Shown: positions 59,244 through 64,000 of the stretch, piece after piece | Numbering within the stretch: the first letter of the stretch is position 1 | How the letters are laid out: each line of letters starts with the position of its first letter | Assembly (NCBI GenBank): GCA_037013495.1 | Contig: CM072803.1 | Location: 13,596,001 to 13,660,000, forward strand | Source of the DNA: Hippophae tibetana | Taxonomy: Eukaryota > Streptophyta > Magnoliopsida > Rosales > Elaeagnaceae | Direction of reading: 5' to 3' | DNA: 64,000 bases | Program-made: the position numbers and the translations under genes | The notes under the pieces: model-generated | The model's input: only the letters and a program-made list of their open reading frames with translations | Database searches by the model: none | Told to the model about the DNA's origin: nothing

Positions 59244-59821
59244 AGACTATTGTAAACGTAAATTTAAAACTCCTGTCAACAAAATAAAAAATTTAGAGAA
59301 AATTTACATAGTACAAAACACTAAACAAAACTAGTTAAAATTTTTTTTATTATTTTTTTTAAATAACATAATCAGTATTAACCAAGAGTGCTCCCAGGAA
59401 AGAATGGTGGTGCAACGGCTCCTTAAAAACCATTCTCCTTGCCAGAACAACGTTCCCAGGAAAGACTAGTGGCACAAAGGCTTCCAAGAACTAGTCTCCT
59501 AGACAGAACTCCCTTAGATTTTTACTTTTCATGCTATTTAGTTAATTAGGTATAAATTCAAGTAAAATTTTATTTTATTTTATTTTATTTTTCTCTTTTT
59601 TTTACTATTCATGAACGGTAATTTTATTTTACTATTCACCTATATTATTTCTTATTAACTTAAAAATTTTTGAAATTTTAATTTTTGAATTTTAATTTTT
59701 TTTTATTTTTTTTTTATTTCTTATGAATTTTGAAATTTGATTATTGTTAAAAAAATCACAATTATTTACACCACAAAAATGTTTTTAAAATTTTGATAAA
59801 TAATTTAAAAACGTTATTCCT
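59244..59821 (-). other. Athila leader between primer site and gag1
   Basis: Non-coding. 59370-59530 contains two related segments (cattctcc..caggaaag and tagtctcct..), reading on the reverse strand as repeated 'GTGCCAC(T/C)A..CTTTCCTGGGA' units. The same leader occurs at 31690-31820. 59560-59760 is T-rich low-complexity DNA. Confidence 0.6.
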
Positions 59822-59839
59822 TCCCCGGCAACGGCGCCA
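59822..59839 (-). other. Athila primer binding site (tRNA-Asp type)
   Basis: Reverse strand TGGCGCCGTTGCCGGGGA, perfectly complementary to the 3' end expected of plant tRNA-Asp as used by Athila-lineage elements. It is separated from the LTR end by six bases. Confidence 0.9.
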
Positions 59840-59845
59840 AAAACT

Positions 59846-61805
59846 TGATGAGTGAAAACCGACATCGCCGATTCTTGCCAATACTTTGGTTTTAATATTT
59901 ATAAAACTCTCGCAAGTGCACGAATCATTTCGTAGAAAATGATAAGTATACTCCCAAGGTCGATCTAAGGAAGGAATGTATGTGGTTTTTAATTTATTAT
60001 TCAAACTTTTAAAAACGAAATTAAATCCTAAACATCCTGTCACGATAGTTTGGTTTTTGTGTTCCTAATCTAATAACATAAAAATAAACATATATACAGA
60101 TTAATTAAATATAATCTAATAACATAAAAATAAACATAGATACAAATTCAATAAATAAATAAATATAAATACAGATTCAATAAATATTTATGCAAATTTA
60201 TCATTTATATTAGTGGAGTATTTATGGATATAATAACTAAATTAATTATGCTTGCTCATATTATCTAGGTTATTAAAGATATAAATTGATATTTTATTAA
60301 TTCTCTCTTTTTTATATAAATACCACCTTTGGTGAGGTTAGATATTCTTTGTTAACTAAACAAATCAATTAACACCTATGGGTGGGGTTGATAACTAATT
60401 TGGTTAATTAAATTAATTCCTTTTTCTAAGAGATTTGAAAATGAACCATTTAAATGCCACCTTTGGTGGGGTTAGACAGTTTAAACTTTATTCAAGGTGT
60501 CCAAATTAAACATAAGAATTTAATTATCCGAGTACTAACTTTCAAGTTTTAAAACCACTATTGAAAACATGTTGTCAATACATTTTCACATAATAATTCT
60601 TATAAAAACTTTTGAAATAGAGTTTCACTCTAACTACCAGGCGATTGTCCCAACAAATAAAAGAGCACTACTCTAAATTAGACCGGATAACTAAACCTTA
60701 AAATCTAATTTTCAGATTTAAGTTTGTAATGAAAAATAATATATTTCTCTCTAACATTCTTAATATAAAATCTTGAATAAAAAATAAAATCAATTCATTT
60801 TAGAAATTTTTACCTATTTAATATTTCGCAAGCATAACAACGTTATTATTACATCATGTTTATAAACAGCCAGCACAGTTAAATTTAATCACAGACAAAT
60901 TAAATATAACATGTAAGAATAAAACATAAAAAATAACTGTAAAGAAAATAAAATCCTTACAGAACTTCGACGCTATTCCCGTTGCTAGAAAACCTCCAAG
61001 CGGAATTTGCACTCCCATTTATTGAATCAAAAAGCTAAATTATTACAAAAACATTACAAGTTCCTCTCAAAAAGAGAAGAACTCTAAAACTAAGAGAATT
61101 GAACTAAAAACTAAGAAAGAAACTAAGAAAAGCTTAGAAACTAAGAAAGAAACTAAGAAAAACTCAAAAACTAAGAAATGAGAGAAAGAAAGAAGAGAGA
61201 AGTGTGTTTTGAAGGTGTGTTTTGAAGTGAAGGGAAGGGGGGTATTTATAGGTGAAAATGGAGAGAAAAAGTGAGTGAAAAAATGATAAAAAAAATGTAA
61301 AAACACGTATTGGAAATGCTGAGGTCATTAATGACGTCATGGGGCGGCTGCACGTGAAAAATGGAGCGAAAAGGCGTTGGCGCGCGCGTAGGGGGGCTGT
61401 CGCTGCGCGCAGCTCGGCGCGCATGAACAGTGCCAGCGCGCTGGGGTGACCGCGGGATGGGGCGCTAGGGCGCGCTGGCTGGGGCGCTGGGGAGCGCGGC
61501 TGGGCGCGTTTTTCTCTTTTTTGACATTTTTGACCTTTTTGACCCATTTTGTCCAATTTTTCCATGTTTGTTGACCTTCCCCCACTTATTTATTAATATA
61601 TTTGTGATGTATTGCTTCAAGTATTCCTCTTTGAGTCTTTAACTTGCGTTTTTAAGCCAAAATACCTGAAAAACAGTAAAAATACCCGTGATTCCGAAAA
61701 GACAAATTTATATAAATATATGATAAAACATATAAATATATATATTTTTAATCAATTAATGTACATAAAATCATGGTTATTTTAGTGCTTTTTGAGCACT
61801 CATCA
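59846..61805 (-). repeat. 5' LTR of the Athila element
   Basis: 1960 bp; on the reverse strand it starts TGATGAGTGCTCAAAAAGC and ends GGTTTTCACTCATCA. The termini form a TGATGAGTG/CACTCATCA inverted repeat. A strongly GC-rich block rich in GCGC words lies at about 61340-61510. The reverse frames at 61067-61585 lie in the LTR and are not genes. Confidence 0.9.
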
Positions 61806-61810
61806 ATTAC
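61806..61810. repeat. Target site duplication ATTAC, right copy
   Basis: Identical to 50864-50868; the copia gag continues directly after it. Confidence 0.9.
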
Positions 61811-63013
61811 CCTTACTGGAAGGCTCGCATGCAAGCCTTTCTCATACAAGATGAAAAAGTCTGGGATGCTTTTCTTGATGGTTGGGAACCACCTTCTGTA
61901 ACGAAAGATGGTGTAACAATCATAAAGCCAAGAAGAGACTGGACCACTGAAGAACGCACCCTTAGTGGGGCAAACCAAAAAGGTCTAAGCTCAATATTCG
62001 CTGCAGTGTCGATGGATGAGTTTCGTCGCATCTTCGATTGTGAGACTGCAAAAGATGCATGGAATGCACTTGCTCTTGCTCATGAAGGAACTTCCCAAGT
62101 AAAACAAACAAAATTGAGATTGCTAACATCTGAGTTTGATTCTATTAAAATGAGCAACAATGAAACTTTTGGTCAATTCTATGCTCGCTTCTGTGATATC
62201 ACAAATGCTTGTTCTAACCTTGGTGAGAAAATTCCACAACCTATACAAGTGTGCAAACTCCTAAGCTCTTTAACAGCTGACTATAAGATGAAAGTTACAG
62301 CAATAGAGGAAAGCAAGAATGTAGACACACTAAAAATTGATGAACTTGTCGGGTCAATCCAAACCTATGAGCCTTCTCTTGATCCACCCAAGAAAAATAA
62401 GGATGTGGCATTCAAAAGCTCTAAAAAGGACATCTCTGATAGTGATGATGATATGAATGATGAGTCACTAGTCTTGTTAGCACGAAAATTTAAGAAGTTC
62501 ATGAAGAAGAAGGGTCAACAGAATAATCATTCCAACAAGGGACAATCCAGTCGTTCGAATGACCGAAAGTCAAGGGAAATCAAGTCTCCTAGCCTTGATG
62601 GTAAGAAAAGTAAGCCCACTAATCCTCAATGCTTTACTTGTGGGGGATTTGGTCATATTTCTACAGATTGTGCTAACAATAAAAAGAAATTTGGAAAAGC
62701 CTTTAATGCTATACTCAGTGACACAGAAAGTGAGCAGGACAATGCTAGTAACTCAGAGGATGATGACACTAATTATTGTGCCTTCACCGCAACTGCCAAT
62801 GCACATCACAATGACTCCAACCTTAGCTCAGACGAAGAAAATAAGGAAGTAAACTCTTCTCTCTTACTGTCTAAGTTTAATGTATCGAATTATGAGGAAC
62901 TATTCATGGATTGTCTAGGTGCCAGGGAAGAGAGAGATAAATTGCTTGTGGAAGTAACTAAACTTAATGATATCATCAATGTTCACAAAACAAATTCCTC
63001 TAACCTAGAGTAA
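61811..63013 (+). pseudogene. SIRE-like copia gag, main part, ends at in-frame TAA
   Basis: It continues the gag frame after the Athila insertion. It starts with PYWKARMQAFL and carries the copia Gag core with WDAFLDGW, AWNALALAHEG, LRLLTSEFDSIKM and FYARFCDI, an IDELVGSIQTYE block, then a lysine/serine-rich linker. A CCHC zinc knuckle CFTCGGFGHISTDC lies at 62630-62671, followed by an acidic serine-rich region. At 63011-63013 a TAA interrupts the frame in a coiled-coil-like part, after which the same frame stays open to the window end. The stop looks like a single nonsense change. As the gag is also split by a 10.9-kb insertion, it cannot make Gag. Confidence 0.88.
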
Positions 63014-64000
63014 GATAAAAAGGAATTGTCTGATCATATTAATGCTTTGAACTTGAGACTTGCAGAAACCATTGAGGAAAACAAAAATCTCAAGCAAGAA
63101 CTTAGTATTGCTAAAGAAACGATGAAGAATTTGACCATTGGTGCTGAAAAATTAACCAAAGTCCTAGACTATGGAAAGCCATATGGAGATAAGAGAGGTC
63201 TTGGATACATAGATGAACAATCAACACCTTCATCATCCAAAACTCAATTTGTAAAACCCACTATTGCTCAGGCAGGGAAGGTAGTTTTTGCACCTTATCA
63301 TTCTAAGAAAATTCAGTTTGTTCCCATCTGTCATCATTGTGGTAGGAAAGGACATATAAGACCTAAGTGTAGATTTCTTTATGCTTATGATTCTATCACG
63401 AATACAAATGTTTCTAAAATACCTCAAAAAATTTCAAAATGTAAAGTTTTTACTACAAGAACTACACAAAAAGAGGAATATAAGAAACCAGTAACTCAAA
63501 TGTCCAAAATTAAAAAAGGATGGGTTAAGAAATCTGAGTTGCATTGCTTTGTGGCCCATATAGCATTTAAAGTTAAATCAAATACTGCTTGGTATTTTGA
63601 TAGTGGATGCTCTAGACACATGACAGGGAATCGTTCTTTGTTTAAAACCTTTAAGGAATACAATGAAGGGACAGTTACTTTTGGTGATGGTAAAACATCT
63701 AGAATTATTGGAAAAGGCTTTGTTCAAATAGAGGGTATCTCTAAACTTGATGAAGTTTTATATGTGGAAGGACTTAAGGCAAACTTGATTAGCATAAGTC
63801 AAATATGTGATAGTGATTTTAATGTGCAATTTACAAACAATCACTGTATTGTAATAGATCAAAATGGTGAATGTGTGATCAAGGGAATCAGATCACACGA
63901 CAATTGTTATTGTATTGATACATCACCCAAAGTAACATGTAACTTAGCTAGAAATGACTCAACTATCTTATGGCACGAAAAGCTAGGTCATATGAATTTT
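63014..64000 (+). pseudogene. SIRE-like copia gag-pol continuation: coiled coil, second knuckle, protease, pre-integrase (partial)
   Basis: Same frame as gag, open for 329 codons to the window edge. It reads DKKELSDHINALNLRLAETI (heptad-like), then a second CCHC knuckle CHHCGRKGHIRPKC (63329-63370). The aspartic protease active site DSGCSRHMTG starts at 63599, with YVEGLKANLISISQICD and a GAG-pre-integrase HEKLGHMNF at 63974-64000. A double-knuckle Gag and this protease type fit the SIRE/Maximus lineage. It is truncated by the window, so integrase and RT lie outside. Without the stop at 63011 and the Athila insertion this would be one polyprotein. Confidence 0.88.

Larger units (their letters stand above)
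50869..61805 (-). mobile_element. Athila-type Ty3/gypsy retrotransposon with two gag genes and an inverted LTR end
   Basis: The element is 10,937 bp, coded on the reverse strand and inserted in a copia gag with a perfect 5-bp duplication. Order on the reverse strand: 5' LTR (61805-59846), tRNA-Asp-type primer site, leader, gag1, hairpin segment, gag2-protease-RT-RNase H, a premature stop, RNase H-integrase, hairpin segment, long 3' non-coding region, then a 437-bp LTR fragment. That last fragment is inverted, so both outer ends are the same LTR terminus TGATGAGTGCTCAAAAAGC. Long open frames and about 97% similarity between the LTR pieces suggest a fairly recent insertion. Confidence 0.9.

Noticed and set aside
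61067..61585. Reverse-strand frames rich in Ala/Pro/Arg or Phe/Ser, and their mirror at 51090-51394
   Set aside because: They lie in the LTR. Their composition follows the GCGC-rich block and the poly-T tracts, and no domain is visible.

Overview
This is nuclear DNA of a flowering plant, probably a eudicot. It is AT-rich, with one multi-intron plant gene, Arabidopsis-type telomere-like repeats (CCCTAAA variants) and a dense nest of LTR retrotransposons of plant lineages (Athila-type Ty3/gypsy, SIRE-like and Tork-like Ty1/copia). The species cannot be named from the sequence alone. All family names are from my own reading; nothing was searched.

The only host gene that looks functional is a monofunctional homoserine dehydrogenase family gene on the + strand. 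It has 12 exons from 13155 to 28729, 376 codons, and GT-AG borders at all 11 introns. Intron 5 (3.6 kb) and intron 11 (7.7 kb) are swollen. Intron 11 holds an Athila tail, a tandemly duplicated copia pol fragment and a gypsy gag fragment, and the last exon is still intact beyond them.

Left flank (about 650-8900): a decayed SIRE-like copia element, split by two solo LTRs of one Athila-like family in opposite orientation. One of these sits inside the gag zinc knuckle. 8900-13080 is AT-rich and mostly unassigned.

29.1-35.4 kb: Athila relics, including a + strand derivative with LTR, primer site, leader and 3' region but no gag-pol, followed by a SIRE LTR fragment and a truncated reverse-strand Athila LTR.

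36.4-39.3 kb: an intronless, decayed chimera of three unrelated housekeeping genes (ADP/ATP carrier, ubiquitin-activating enzyme E1, HSP70). It ends directly at a polypurine tract and a short LTR, like a multi-gene capture by a retrotransposon.

40.1-44.7 kb: a decayed hAT transposon interrupted by a solo LTR. 47590-48469: a Tourist/Harbinger-like element with TAA target duplication and a telomere-like core.

49.5-64.0 kb: a SIRE-like copia element running off the window, with a 10.9-kb Athila element inserted in its gag (perfect ATTAC duplication). This Athila element has two diverged gag genes in series, one premature stop in pol, and an LTR fragment at its 3' end that is inverted relative to the normal arrangement, so both outer ends are the same LTR terminus. 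That combination and the three-gene chimera are the most unusual content of the window.
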